A stretch of 64,000 nt of DNA from Euborellia annulipes. Its lineage: Eukaryota > Arthropoda > Insecta > Dermaptera > Anisolabididae. The notes under the pieces are model-generated. The model was given only the letters and a program-made list of their open reading frames with translations, had not been told where the DNA came from and ran no database searches. Shown piece by piece: positions 19,875 through 30,832 of this stretch. Within the stretch, counting starts at the first letter, position 1, and each line of letters opens with the position of its first letter. The position numbers were made by a program, and so were the translations under genes. Where the stretch lies: contig JAKCPI010000869.1 of the NCBI GenBank assembly GCA_023213315.1, positions 167,379-231,378 on the forward strand, written 5' to 3'.

Positions 19875-20530
19875 GATAAAAAATAAAAAACTAGTTTTTT
19901 TTCAATGACACCTCCCTTTTTTTTAATGACATCTACACTCCCCCTCCCCCTTTCAACAGATTATATTCTCCCTCTACCCTTAGTGAAATACAAAATATTT
20001 AATTTCATATTCAAAAGAATCGTTTTTCGCAGTCAAATTATTTGTATGTCCTTTTTTTCTTTCAAAGATAAAATGCATAATAATTACCTTTAATAAGACT
20101 TTCAAGAGGGTGTGTTGGCTGACGGAGTGGTCAGGGTGGGTTACACTATATTAATTATTCACTTTAAATCACTTTAAACACAACTTAAAAAGCGAGCTGG
20201 CGCCTTCCGCCTGGCAACGCGCTCGACTGAACAAGAAACTCGTCTCTCTCTGCATAGGAATAAATAGATGAAAATAACAATTCCCTTTTTATTAAAAGTA
20301 AAAAAATACCTTTTACTCTAATCTAACTATATTTAGAGCCAGAAAAGAATGTCAACAAGTGATTGGAATATTCCAAGGCCTTTCTTAAATAATCAACCCT
20401 TCATCCCCTTCATCCCCCCTAATCAAAATAATAATCAACGCTATTTTGTGAATGTTTTCTATTTATTTGGCTTCTATTTAGCTAAAATAAATAATAAATA
20501 ATTTTAATTTTTCAACCCCTAATACAAACT
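19875..20530. other. AT-rich DNA with an undefined repeat
   Basis: Bases about 20100-20340 resemble 6640-6860 (TATTCACTTTAA, TCGACTGA, GTCTCTC, AAAATAACAATTCCC landmarks), so they are a second copy of that undefined repeat. No gene is visible. Confidence 0.35.
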
Positions 20531-20700
20531 TTTTTTTAACACTCACACTTTTTTCCCATTCACACTCACAATAACACAGTCTTTTCGGCGACTTAGGCCA
20601 TATAAGATTTTTTACGATAATCGTTATTAAGAATAGATTTATGTTGGGGTCCAGGCATTCTTATATAAGCCATTTGAAATCCAATCTTAATAAATAAAAT
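20531..20700 (-). mobile_element. SINE1, 5'-truncated
   Basis: Minus strand: poly-A, CACTCACAC tail, shared domain (CGGCGACTTAGGCCATATAAG), ending at GGCATTCTTATATAAGCC. Promoter half missing. Confidence 0.8.
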
Positions 20701-20833
20701 AATTAACAATGCTATCGCCTTCGGCGAATTTTGCGGCTAGTCAGAACAAAATTAAAACCCTGAAAAACTTCCCTAGATCCGCCTTTGGGTTTTACACATA
20801 GTATAATTTTCTAGAATGAGTCTTACTTTAAGC

Positions 20834-21434
20834 CAGTGGTTTCCAAACTTTGTGGTACAACGCCTCCCTTAAAAATATTTAATCGTATGACGCCCCCCCC
20901 CTCACCCATTTAATAAAATAATACAAAAACATAAATTTTTAATAGTAAAAAATATTATAAAAAAAAAAAAACACTCTCACTTTTTTCTCATTCACACTCA
21001 TATTCACACACACATACACAAAGTCTTTTCGGCAACTTAGGCCATTTAAGACTTTAAACAATACTCGAAAGTTTAATATATCTATTGGGGGTCCAGGCAT
21101 TCTTTGGTATCCAAATGGCTTAAATAAAATCATCGGACTGCCTGGGGTCCGAACCCGCGACTTTTGGTATACGAGGATAGCACTCTAACCCCTACATCAA
21201 GCCCCGAGGGCACTAAAAAATATAAATTTATATAAAAATATTTTTTTTATTTATTCATATTTATTATTTTAATTAAAAACTTCCATCCCAGAATCTTCTA
21301 AATTTTATTGTTTTATTTATAAAACTAGCAATCATTTGGAAAATTGATCTTGGTGGCCAATATTCGCGCCTCCCCTTAGACTAGTCCGCGCCTCCCTAGG
21401 GAGGCCCGCCTCAAAAGTTTGGAAAACGCTTCTC
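20834..21434. mobile_element. hAT-like element interrupted by SINE1
   Basis: Ends CAGTGGTTTCCAAACTTT and AAAGTTTGGAAAACGCT, inverse of each other, with GACGCCCCCCC-type subterminal blocks. This TTTCCAAACTTT end is typical of a widespread animal hAT group. Outer target duplication not convincing. Contains a full SINE1. Confidence 0.65.
20950..21213 (-). mobile_element. SINE1, full length
   Basis: Minus strand poly-A through tail, shared domain, body, B box (inverse GGGGTCCGAACCCGCG) and head (inverse ending CCCCGAGGGC). Flanks TAAAAAATATTA and TAAAAAATATAA suggest a target duplication. Confidence 0.85.
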
Positions 21435-21948
21435 TAGCCAATCAGCGTCCTGATTGGCACAGAGGAAAGCTAGCCACTAGCGCTTTATATACTAGGTACA
21501 ATAATAATTGTCAATTCTCTAAAATACGCCATACCAAATATATCTCACAAGTTATTAGAATTTACCATTCAAAGGGATAAATAAATATATTTTCGATACG
21601 AAGCGGTATTCTCTATTTAATAGGTATTTCAAAATTATCTTCGAGTCATGAAATATGTAGAGGTTGTAGAGCAACATTCAAAGGGTGTGTGAATAGAATT
21701 GATTACGTTACAAAAATCTCAGCTGTACCTCCAATATGTGTGGTATTTTAAAAATCAATGATGAAATCATCTTATCAGAAACTATTACTTGACAAAATTT
21801 TTGTTGAGTATCATGAGGATTTTCATCTTAAGAAAATAAATCAAATTTCATCTACATTATTATTTAATTCAAAGAGATTGTTGAAAGATTGTTTTTTAAA
21901 TTGATATGTCAAAGTCAGGGAAAGTGCAATGACGTTGAATGTCATACA
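21435..21948. other. AT-rich DNA
   Basis: Bases 21437-21510 (GCTAGCCACTAGCGCTTTATA) match the inner arm of the MITE at 16886-17432, so a fragment of that family is present. The remainder shows nothing recognisable. Confidence 0.35.
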
Positions 21949-22224
21949 TTTAAAAGAGCATCTAAAAAATAATTGATTTATGAATTTTAATCAAAATCGT
22001 TAGAGCAATTTTTTTCAAAAATCCATAACTTTTTTTTAGTTGGGTAAAAAAATTTGAAAAAATTTTCAAAAATGTCTTTTAAGGGGTAGAAAAAAGATCG
22101 AATATTTTCAGCGAAATCCGCGGGGGTCAGGAAAAAAATTTGTCGATTTGGCATGGAATGACCCATATATATTAACATACATATAATATATATGTTATCT
22201 ATATTATAGAGGTAAGAGAAAGTA
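21949..22224 (-). mobile_element. TPE, rearranged
   Basis: Minus interior AAAAGAGCATCTAAAAAATA to GTTAGAGC, then about 150 bases foreign to the consensus, then an extended AT-palindrome ending GGTAAGAGAAAGTA at 22224. The middle has been replaced. Confidence 0.7.
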
Positions 22225-22883
22225 AAACTAAATTATCGGTGTAAAATGCCTTATTTTAATATTTACTAAGGGCTTATATGAAAATTTTTTTTACCTTATT
22301 GAAAAAAGTTAAAGGTCCAAACAGACAAAGCAAGAGTTTAAAAAAATTCTAATGGATTAATTAGAAAGATGGACTTTAACGTTGTTCCAATAAAATCCTA
22401 CTCTCTGCCCAATGCAAACCCTGATATCTCACTTGGCTTCTCACCTGTATGTGAGAGAACGTGACTTCTCTTCTTTTAATTATCAAATAATTTATCTCAC
22501 AGTCAGATAGAATGGTGTATTTATTTAGTTGTTAGTAGTGGATCGTTCGGACACAAAACCCCAACCATTGAATGCTAATAAGTTGAGATGTGATCTCAAT
22601 TAATTATAAGTCGATGGATTTTATGAGATTGTAAGAGGACACTCCTTCCAGAAGTCATCAAGGAACCCGCGGCCCCTGAATCCGGAACCGGCTAATGATA
22701 TCCTCACAAATCACTGTGAGTGGAGGAGTTTATGGCAATTAGGAAATTAAAGAAACAAACTAGTCTATAAAGTAATAAAAAAATCTTCATTAAATAATTT
22801 AAACTATTGAACTAGAAGTCAAGTTTCTATAATATTTATGTTTGAGAAATTTATTATAGATCAATTAAAGATTTAACTCTATT
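22225..22883. other. Intergenic DNA with a GC-richer island
   Basis: Bases about 22630-22740 are unique and GC-richer (GGAACCCGCGGCCCCTGAAT, CCGGAACCGGCTAATGATAT). No coding frame is supported. Looks like a candidate conserved non-coding element. Confidence 0.3.
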
Positions 22884-23523
22884 ACTTTCTCTTACCTCTA
22901 TATTTGTTAATATATAGAGAGAAAGTATAGGATTCATGTCAAAAATTCGATGTCGAGATTTTGACGAATTGAGGTAGGTCCCTTGAGTTCAAAAAATTGG
23001 TTTTCGCGACATGGTCAGACTGTGTGTGTGTGTCTGTGTTCAATTTAAAGCATGAAGGAATTGAGCTATGAGGCAGAAATTTTATATTTAAGATAGAAAC
23101 ATCCCTGGAGCGTGAAAATAAGCTTTTAATTAAAATCGGCCAAAAATTTTACTGATGTAATTTTTCAATTTTTTTTTTTTTTCGATTTTCTCAAAATTCG
23201 CTTCAACGATTTTGATTAAAATTCATAAATCAATTATTTTTTAGAGATACTTTAAAATGTATATTCTCATTTTGCCATTGAAATCTTCTGAAGACTAATT
23301 TACTCTTGTACTCCATAGGAAAGAGAATGGTTGTCATGGTAACAAAATATAAATATTTTTCTGTTTATAAATTTTACATCTTGAATTCAAATGTACCGTA
23401 CTGTCGAAAACTAAATATATGTCGTTACAAAAAAATCTGATGTGACAAGCACAGAACACAACTTTCGATTACCGAAGGGGAAGAGAAAGTTGTGTGGTGT
23501 GCGATCAGCCACACCAGATTTTT
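22884..23523 (+). mobile_element. Complete TPE
   Basis: ACTTTCTCTTACC at 22884 to GCCACACCAGATTTTT at 23523, with a GTGTGTGTGT microsatellite near 23020 and the full interior and terminal hairpin. Confidence 0.85.
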
Positions 23524-23917
23524 AATTAAGAAGATCTTTGAATTAATTAGTTAACAAATTTTATTTATAATATTTAAATATAGTTTGTACTTTGTTAAAC
23601 TAATAAATTTTCCAATGGCTGATTTTATTTAATAAAATTCATAGTGATTGCTAAAAGAAGATCAAGTTTGTAATTTATAAACGGCTAATCCGATTTGGAG
23701 TTAACTCTGAGACAACTTTTTCGATATCACAACTTGGAGATCGGTCAGAAACTAGAAGTGGAAAATTTACATGATGACATTATTAATTTGATTTGGATCG
23801 CTGGGAGTCAGACAGTGGATGCCTTACAAGCAACTTCTTTCCGAATAATAATGGAATTTTATTATTATCGTGTTCGCAATCCAATTAGATTTAAACTATT
23901 AATATTAACCGTAGGGT
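23524..23917. other. Unique DNA with an 84-codon open frame
   Basis: A frame starting at 23695 reads MELTLRQLFRYHN then runs into the truncated SINE at 23918. Its composition is more protein-like than other frames here, but it lacks splice or domain evidence. The lead-in ACGGCTAATCCGATTTGG resembles the GAACGGCTAATC motif of the tandem array at 30833-32027, which favours a repeat origin. Confidence 0.3.
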
Positions 23918-24063
23918 ATGCCAGGACCCTAATATATATAAATTCATAAATAACGGTTATCGTAAATGTCTTATATGGCCTGAGCTGCCGAAAAGACAGT
24001 GTGAATGTGTGTGTGAGCGTGAGTGTGAATGAGAAAAAAGTGTGAATGTTTAAAAAAAAAAAA
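23918..24063 (+). mobile_element. SINE1, 5'-truncated with target duplication
   Basis: Begins at ATGCCAGGACCC-type sequence, keeps the shared domain (TATATGGCCTGAGCTGCCG) and tail, ends in poly-A. Exact 11-base duplication AACCGTAGGGT at 23907-23917 and 24064-24074. Truncation plus duplication indicates LINE-type target-primed insertion. Confidence 0.85.
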
Positions 24064-24074
24064 AACCGTAGGGT

Positions 24075-24590
24075 TCAGTTGAAACATAATGTATTTAAAA
24101 GAAATGTAAAACACTAAGTCATAAGTTTCAATAATTTATTAGAAATTAACATTTTTAACACTTGGACACTCTTGTGTCATCTTCAGAAATAATTCCATAT
24201 ATAAGTGTCAAAGTGCGTTTGTTTAAAATATGCCTAAGGGAGCGTACAAGTATTACGTAACGCAATTTTTGAAGATTTTTGACCTTCACTCCCCCCCCCC
24301 ATGTAACGCGCCGTAACATTTTTCTGCCCCCTCCCCTCCTAGACGTTACGTATCGCTCAAGTGGCCATTTTTATCTAAAAGTCTCAATTATGTTGCGCAA
24401 AGTGTCGGAAAGTCGCTAAAATACCAGTTACGTAACGCGTTGTTCAACCCCCCTCCCACCTTGTAACGCATGGTAACGTTTTACGAGACCCCCCTCCGCC
24501 AAATTGCGTTACGTAATACTTGTACGCTCCCTAATAATAAATCATTGAACTTACGACCTAGTGTTTTATATTTTTTATAAATAATTCCAA
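24075..24590. mobile_element. Penelope-like fold-back split by a Harbinger-like MITE
   Basis: AAAACACTAAGTCATAAGTT near 24098 is inverted near 24545-24570. The left arm on the minus strand has CTGAAGA, stem II GACAC/GTGTC and then CAAGTGTT where GAAACGTT is expected, a decayed hammerhead. Confidence 0.5.
24238..24531. mobile_element. Harbinger-like MITE
   Basis: Terminal inverted repeats GGGAGCGTACAAGTATTACG and inverse, extended through GTAACGCAATTT, flanked by TAA on both sides (24235-24237, 24532-24534). A GGG-starting end with a 3-bp TAA/TTA duplication fits PIF/Harbinger. A partial relative starts near 50168. Confidence 0.7.
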
Positions 24591-25999
24591 AAATATGGCT
24601 CAAAGTCCTCGATAATTATCAAAATTTCGAGGTCAAATGTTTTAATGATTATATGTAGGTCTAATATGAGGCCATCGGCGCCAGAACAGCCTAACCAAAA
24701 AAGTGAAATGGGCCTCATATAGACAAAGAGAAATTTTAAAAAAATGAAGTGAATATTGAGGCACAAATTAAAAAAAGGGGCCGCCACACGTGGTCCTCTG
24801 CTAGGTTATTTGGAACAATTAAATATCAAAAAGAGAAGCCCACCTAAAGCGGGCAGCGCAGCTAGTCATTTTTCACTATTATCTCATTGAGAGACTATGT
24901 TGATTTTATTTCGATCTTATAAAAAAATTTAATCTAGGGTTGAGAGCAATTCCATGAGTTGGATGTCAGTCACCACTATATATAAATGAATCTCTATTAA
25001 AAAGTGGAAGCAAATATTAACTAAGGGGCCAAGGAGGTCGAAATTTGCCTGACTAGGTGCCCACTGAAGACGGGCCACGCAGCTAGTTAAGTTTAAATGA
25101 AAGAATACGAGAAACAAATCAGTCAATTGCATGAAAATAGATATTTAGATATAAACTGAAAGAATATTCCTAAATGCTTTGGGGAATTAGCCTATACTCA
25201 TGTTTGTAATGTATATGCTTAGCTCTGCTATGAAGGCCTACCCTACGTTAACCCATTCAACAAACTTGTCTAGACTTGCTTACTGAGCCTTGCGAGAGAA
25301 TCAAGCAGAGAGAGTCAAACCAATTACTTTTATAATTTACTTTAAATATTTTATTAAATTAATAAAATAAATACATTGATCGACTAGAAACCAACTTCGG
25401 ACCACCTCAATAAATAAATATTTTGTTATATTCCCACATCGACTTATTTGAATACATTTCTATAAAATCACAATTACGATATAAATAAATAATAATTTTT
25501 TGTGGAGGCATTTATATTCCTAATATTTAAAATAATAAACCAAGTATTAATGAGCGAGGAGAGATGAAATTTACCTTAAATGTCCTAAAAGTTTAGAAGA
25601 AACGCGAATCTTTTGCAGGAGCCCAGGTGAGGCACGTCCGACCCACGCGACGCCATGTTCCAAATGAGGGATGCAATTTTTAACACGGAAGGTGCTTCAC
25701 TTATCACAGCTCCCTCTCTACTGAACTCTCTTTGATCTTCCTATTTAATATAAAGAAACTTTTCCAATTGAAAAAGCATGTAGACTCGAATTCAGGCTCC
25801 CATACACTTATGAGGTTGACAGCGATTGGCCAGCGCCTCAGAGGGAGGGGGGAGGAGGGGGATGGGGACACAAGCCTGTACTAATAGATAATTGGCATCG
25901 ATCCAAATTATTTCAATTAAAAAGAATATAAATTATTAGAAATTAAATATAGAGATTTTAAATAGGAAATTTAAAGAAAAAGCATTTTAATTTAAACAA
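24591..25999. other. Intergenic DNA with two partial repeats and a possible first exon
   Basis: GCGGGCAGCGCAGCTAGT near 24858 and GACGGGCCACGCAGCTAGTT near 25069 are two related ends of an unidentified repeat. On the minus strand about 25745-25590 there is a GC-richer stretch with an ATG (25655) in a 23-codon frame and a possible AAG/GTAAAT donor near 25586. This could be a 5' exon but the evidence is weak. Confidence 0.3.
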
Positions 26000-26312
26000 A
26001 TTTGTTGTGATGGTCACACAGCACACAAATTTATTTAAATTTCCGTAATTTAAAATTGTTTTCTGTGCTTGTCACACCAGATTTTTTTGTATGACATATA
26101 TTTAGTTTCCGGCAATATTTAAGATGTGAAATTTATAAATAGGCTTATAGAGAAACATTTATATTTTGTTATCATGGAATCCATCTTTCCTATGAAGTAC
26201 AAGAGTAAAGTGGGCTTCAAACAATTTTGAGAGCAAAATGAAAATATACTTTTTAAAGAGGATATAAAAAATAATTAATTTATCAATTTTCATCAAAATA
26301 GTTAGAGCAACC
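26000..26312 (-). mobile_element. TPE fragment, hairpin end
   Basis: GTTGTGATGGTCACACAGC ... TTGTCACACCAGATT hairpin followed by minus interior to AAAATAGTTAGAGC. Confidence 0.8.
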
Positions 26313-26470
26313 CCACCACTCGCATAAATCCTTTCCTTTTTGTTTTCTGGTAGATAGGCAACCCAAATGGCCAACTGATTAAATTTTTCGATTGATCACG
26401 CCAGAACTTCTCTAAAGAAGACCAAACTCGCTTATTGCTTATATTTTCTTTATAGAAATTAAATGAGAAA

Positions 26471-26653
26471 GTCCTCGGGCCTTGGTGGTTCGCGTGCTGG
26501 ACATTTGTACCAAGGGTCGCGGGTTTGCATTTCGTCTCATGCGACAATTTATTTCAATTGGATTGGCTACCAATCTAGGTAGAAATAAATAGAGACGGAG
26601 TCTAAATGGCCTTCGATGCCGATAAAGACCTAAATGAAATTTTAAAAAAAATC
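26471..26653 (+). mobile_element. Chimeric SINE: SINE1-like head on SINE2 body
   Basis: The head CCTCGGGCCTTGGTGGTTCG and AAGGGTCGCGGGTTTGC resembles SINE1. From TCTCATGCGACAATTT onward it is SINE2 (TTCAATTGGATTGGCTACC, then TCTAAATGGCCTTCGATGCC). Exact target duplication AAATGAGAAA at 26461-26470 and 26654-26663 shows the chimera moved as one unit. Confidence 0.8.
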
Positions 26654-26696
26654 AAATGAGAAATCTAGAGTAATTAATCGAAAATATATAAGTTAA

Positions 26697-26864
26697 TAGG
26701 TCTGTTCGTTTCGATTCCCATTGCAGTATAATTTACACATTTTGCCCACCATTCTGTTCGTTTTATTTTTTGCAAACTAGGTGCACACTAGACTTGTAAA
26801 ACTTGCACCTTTTGACAAAAATAGCGTGCACTTTTTACCTTGGCAAGTGTAACGGACAAACCTA
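26697..26864. mobile_element. MITE with TAGGTYTGTYCGTT ends
   Basis: TAGGTCTGTTCGTTTCG and inverse of GTAACGGACAAACCTA. Short, non-coding; superfamily not assigned. Confidence 0.5.
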
Positions 26865-26985
26865 ATGTTTGGTTATTCTAGCAAGAAAAAATGAATTTAT
26901 TTCGCCTATATTTTTAAGTCTTCTCTCTATCTGAGGACATACCTGGTATATACTTTCGGATGATACTATAATATTTAATTACGAT

Positions 26986-27209
26986 TATGAAAGATGTTAT
27001 GCATAAAAGAACCAAGCGTTATTAACCTAAATCTGAGATAAAGGGCATCACATTTGCACACTTGTAAACAAAACCAATGACAATGACTTTTTTTCTTATT
27101 TTACACAAAAAAGTGTATAGATTAATAATGTTGTGATTTAAATAGAGGGCGGCCTTATCTCAATTTCGATCATAATGGCGCTTGGTTCCCTTATGCATAA
27201 TTTCGTCCA
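26986..27209. mobile_element. Fold-back MITE
   Basis: TTATGCATAAAAGAACCAAGCG (26998 on, written as landmarks TTATGCATAA and GAACCAAGCG) is inverted as CGCTTGGTTCCCTTATGCAT at about 27179-27198. Arms also share GAGATAAAGG/CCTTATCTC. Superfamily unknown. Confidence 0.6.
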
Positions 27210-27255
27210 TATATTAACCAGGTACCTATTACTCAACTGCCTTAAAAGTATTACT

Positions 27256-27935
27256 ACTTTCTCTTACCTATATATATAATATATAGGGAGAAAGTGTTCC
27301 GATCATGTCAAAAATTAGATGTCGAGATTTTGATGGATATTCATGTTTTAAAGTCTCCTAAGTCCAAAGAAAAGGGGGTCCTGCGAATTGGCATGTGTGT
27401 GTGTGTGTATGGACATTTTTAAGCATGAAGGAAATGAGCTACGAGGTTGAAATTTTATATTCAAGTTAGGCACCCAGCTGAGACGTAAAAATAAGCTTTT
27501 GAATAAAATCGGCCAAAAAGTACTATTCTAGTACTTTACTGATGTACTTTTTCAGTTTTTATCGATTTTCTCAAAATACGCTCCAACAATTTTGAATAAA
27601 ATTCAAAAATCACTTATTTTTTAGATGCTCTTTAAAAAGAATATCAGTAAAATTTTTCGTGAAAATTGTTTGAAGCACACTCTACTGATGTATTACAGTT
27701 TTTTGAAATTCATTTTCTGCTCTTTTAACCAATGTTAAATCCATAAGGGTATTTGCTTTTAAATTTCGATTCAAACCCCCTTTGAAAATTTTAATACATT
27801 TAAAAAAATTTCTTCCTATTTTCTAATGAAATTTTGAATTTACAGAATTTAGGATTGATTCTCTATGGGAAACTAAATAGGCCTATATCTCGTCACAAAA
27901 AGATCTGCTGAGCGACCAGTCACACCAGCTTTTTT
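27256..27935 (+). mobile_element. TPE with altered 3' half
   Basis: ACTTTCTCTTACC, GTGTGTGTGTGTGT microsatellite near 27398, interior to GATGCTCTTTAAAAAG. The usual GGTTGCCATGG segment is then replaced by other AT-rich sequence, and the element ends with a reduced hairpin (GACCAGTCACACCAGC). Confidence 0.75.
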
Positions 27936-28539
27936 AAAAATAATTTCTTTCACACTTCTTCATGTCTAACCATCCAAGAGATAAATTTAATATTGACTTA
28001 ATTCAGAGAAATTGTATTGTCGTTAGCAACTTGAGAAGCGGAATTAATCATGTGACTTGAAAGGCTGGCAGCCATCCAAAGAGATGGTTCAGAGGTGCGG
28101 GGAGCTTCAACAAATAGTGGGACTATTAGGGCCTGCTGATGGTCAGCCGAGTGGGCAGACCAGGTAGTCACAGCTCTCTCAGCCCTGCCTGGTTAAGGTA
28201 ATAAATTAAGGCCAGCACCACTTTGCCCGATAAACTTGCGTTTCTTGGGAGAAATTCAAGAGCGCAATGCAGGAAAAACACTATGCTATCTAAATGCCTC
28301 TTAAGGTGAGTAAATAAAAATATCTAAACGATATTAACTTGTGAATAATTGAGTTAATTTAATTTGAAATAAATATTATCTCTTAATTAAATTTATAGAT
28401 CAATTAATCTTGAGTAATTGGTTATATGTAATTATAAAGAGAAGGAGAAAATTGAAGTTTTAGAAATGAGGGAAATTGTTTTTATAAATATTTTGATCAT
28501 CTGAAAAGTCTAACTCTTTATCCGAAATTAAAATACACC
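27936..28539. other. Intergenic DNA with GC-richer segment
   Basis: Bases 28060-28310 are GC-richer and non-repetitive and end in CCTCTTAAG/GTGAGTAA, a strong donor-like sequence at about 28310. No acceptor with an open frame pairs with it convincingly, so a non-coding exon is possible but unproven. Confidence 0.3.
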
Positions 28540-28706
28540 ATTTATTTAAGCCATTTAGATACCAAATGGCTTAAATAAGAATGCCTGGAGCTCAAATAAA
28601 TATATATTATAAATACTAGTATCGTTTAAAGTCTTATATGGCCTAAGTTGTCGAAAAAGACTGGGTGTATGTGTGTGTGAATGTAAGTGTGAATTAAAAA
28701 AAAAAA
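28540..28706 (+). mobile_element. SINE1, 5'-truncated
   Basis: Starts TTTATTTAAGCCATTTAG, then AAATGGCTTAAATAAGAATG, shared domain (TATATGGCCTAAGTTGTCG), GTGTGTGTGAATG tail and poly-A. Confidence 0.8.
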
Positions 28707-28997
28707 GCCGATAAAATTGTCGGTTATCTGTTTTTAATATTTACTTTCTGATATTTTAATTAAAGATATTTGTTGAACTTGAAACAGGACCGAGTGTTTT
28801 ATTTTAATTTACAAAATGTTTTAGGGTCAGACCCGAAACTTTAAATATTATCTCTCGTTACCGATTAGTACAGTGAGCCCACCTGGAAGCTAGAGCCTTG
28901 AGACTATGGAATAGTAAATGATATTGTATATATAGTGAAATAATTTTAATGACCGAAGTGGTAAAATAAAAACTGGAGATTTTGAAATTAAACTCAC

Positions 28998-29130
28998 CAA
29001 ATCAGAACAATCGCGGAAATCCTAAAGCTGAGTTGCGAGGAGATGAGGTGAGTGAGCCCTTCTTAGGGCCACTGAGGAGCCCAAAAACCGCGTGCCTTGG
29101 TTCAGAGATCAGCCAAAGACTCGCTGAGTC
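28998..29130 (-). other. Splice-bracketed segment, copy 1
   Basis: Minus strand: CTATTCTTTACAG acceptor-like sequence, 133 nt, then GTGAGTTT donor. One frame is open for 42 codons before a TGA near the 3' end. It is homologous to 40892-41010 (shared landmarks CTCTGA, CCAAGGC, AGAAGGG, CTCAGCT, GTGAGTTT), and similarity extends into the upstream flank (CTTCTCTATT). It may be a duplicated non-coding exon or an old repeat. Confidence 0.35.
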
Positions 29131-29460
29131 CTGTAAAGAATAGAGAAGCAATTAGATAAAATAATTCATTTGGTAGTACCTTTTTTATCACCTGCTGAGA
29201 ATCATAGTGACGTAAGTCGGAAAATTCAATTTTTGAATTAAGCCTAAGAAACGTTGTTAAAACGTTTTCTCTTTTGAGTGCCAAAGTGGCGAAAATATAT
29301 TTCCATCGCCACTACGATTCTCAGCAGGCGATATATAAAACAGAATAAAGGATAAATGTGTTTTTTAAATAAATAAAAAGAATTGTTTTATTATAATTAA
29401 AACCTATTCTCCTTAAAATGAGTTCATTGGGAAAAAGTAAAAAATATAAATAAAAAAATC

Positions 29461-30434
29461 AGTGTGTGGTTTTATGAAACCACGATGCAAGTGAAACTTT
29501 TTCGTAGGCGGTTAACTGAAAGTTTTCAGAAAATTGTTCAATTAAGGGTATTAAAATCGCGTTTTTAATCTTAACTTAATAATTGGAAAATGATGAATGA
29601 TAATGGTAAATCAATACAAGCATATTAAAAACTGTGAACGATATTTATTTGGTAATTAGCAATATTTTATCGATTTAAAAATTGAATTATTAAATCTCAC
29701 AATTATTTTTTATAATTCGTTAGATATATTAAATTTCAACTTTCTTATTTTTGTCGAGGGCTCGCTGGTGTAGTGAGCTAGGGTGTCAGCTTCTGCAAAG
29801 AAGATCCCTGTTCAAATCCTTGGCATGCGGGATTTTTTCATTAAATAAAAATATTTATTTAATGTAAACAAATCCTCAAGCAAGCCTGGATTGGAATATA
29901 GGATCTTTCCACAATAGCCCTCAGGCAACTCTACGAGGAGAGGGAGTTGCTGTGACATCCCGTCCTGTGGAAGGGACGTAAAGAAGGTTCCCTCTCAGTG
30001 ATGCATTCTTCGAAAGGAGTAGGCTACACGCCGGTGCTGAGGGAGTCCCTCCTCAAACTAGGACATCCTCCATAGCATAGAAGAGGTTGGATATAAGGAG
30101 CCGGTTGGAACCAGAAATAAGGATTAGTTCACTAGCTAGAGACGAGAGCAGGAGGAGCTAGAGATAGGAAATGATGTAACTTCACGGGGTGCCGGTAGAT
30201 GGCTACGGCCAGAGGCCGGTTGGGTTTGAGGTGTGTGTCTCCGTACACGTAAGCACCTCGGGTAAATAAACGGGGATCCCGATAGGAATTTCAAAATAAA
30301 TAAATAAATAACTTATTTTTGTCGTCTCGGATTGTGACGTCATGACCTGTAGCGTCACGGCACTTGACGTCACGGCTTGTAACGCGACATGCTGATAGAA
30401 GAGCCAAAAAATTTGGGAGGATATAATAAAAGTC
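29461..30434 (+). mobile_element. Element C, copy 2, interrupted by SINE3
   Basis: Matches 2703-2890 then 5440-5665 in direct continuity, showing that the 2.5 kb at 2893-5414 is an insertion in copy 1. It starts GTGTGGTTTTATGAAACCAC and ends ATAATAAAAGT with the last bases of the terminal repeat lost. A SINE interrupts CTTATTTTTGTCG. Confidence 0.7.
29757..30311 (+). mobile_element. SINE3, long tRNA-headed SINE
   Basis: Head AGGGCTCGCTGGTGTAGTGA (A-box-like) and CCTGTTCAAATCC (B box). Body of about 430 bases is unlike SINE1 and SINE2. The tail is an AAAT repeat (30294-30311). Exact 13-base duplication CTTATTTTTGTCG at 29744-29756 and 30312-30324. At 555 bp it is unusually long, and this is the only copy in the window. 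Confidence 0.85.
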
Positions 30435-30498
30435 ATTAATTTTTCATGGTCATAATACCGTACTTTTGCCTTACAATTCTATTAAATGGGCCATACAA

Positions 30499-30563
30499 GC
30501 CAAAACGGCCTCTCCCCCTCCCCCAGTCCCAGAGAAATCTCTGGGAGGGGGGGCCGTTTTGGC
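30499..30563. repeat. Short hairpin
   Basis: GCCAAAACGGCC and GGCCGTTTTGGC enclose C- and G-rich runs with inner CCAGAGA/TCTCTGG pairing. Possibly a miniature MITE; no target duplication seen. Confidence 0.55.
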
Positions 30564-30832
30564 AGGTATTTTATTTAATTCTGTTTTTATACTAGATAAA
30601 AACTAAAAAAAACGTGAATAGATAAATACTGGGCTCTACAGAAAATCTTTTGACGTGACAACGTCTTACAAATCATGTGTCTATAGAGGCAGGTTAGAGG
30701 GGCATGCACGAAAAAGTTTATCGGCTCGAATAACTCCTCTGTCTTAAGAGGTATAATTATGGGGAATATACGGTTAGAAAGAATGAGTTTTCAGCTAAAG
30801 ATTTCACCATTTATTTTTTCCTATCGTTTTAT

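Noticed and set aside
23695..23949. 84-codon frame with protein-like composition
   Set aside because: Its end is inside a truncated SINE with a clear target duplication, there are no splice sites, and the lead-in resembles a repeat motif. Possibly an old transposon fragment, but not a gene.
24430..24540. CpG-rich promoter near TTACGTAACGCG
   Set aside because: Explained by the inverted terminal repeats of the Harbinger-like MITE.
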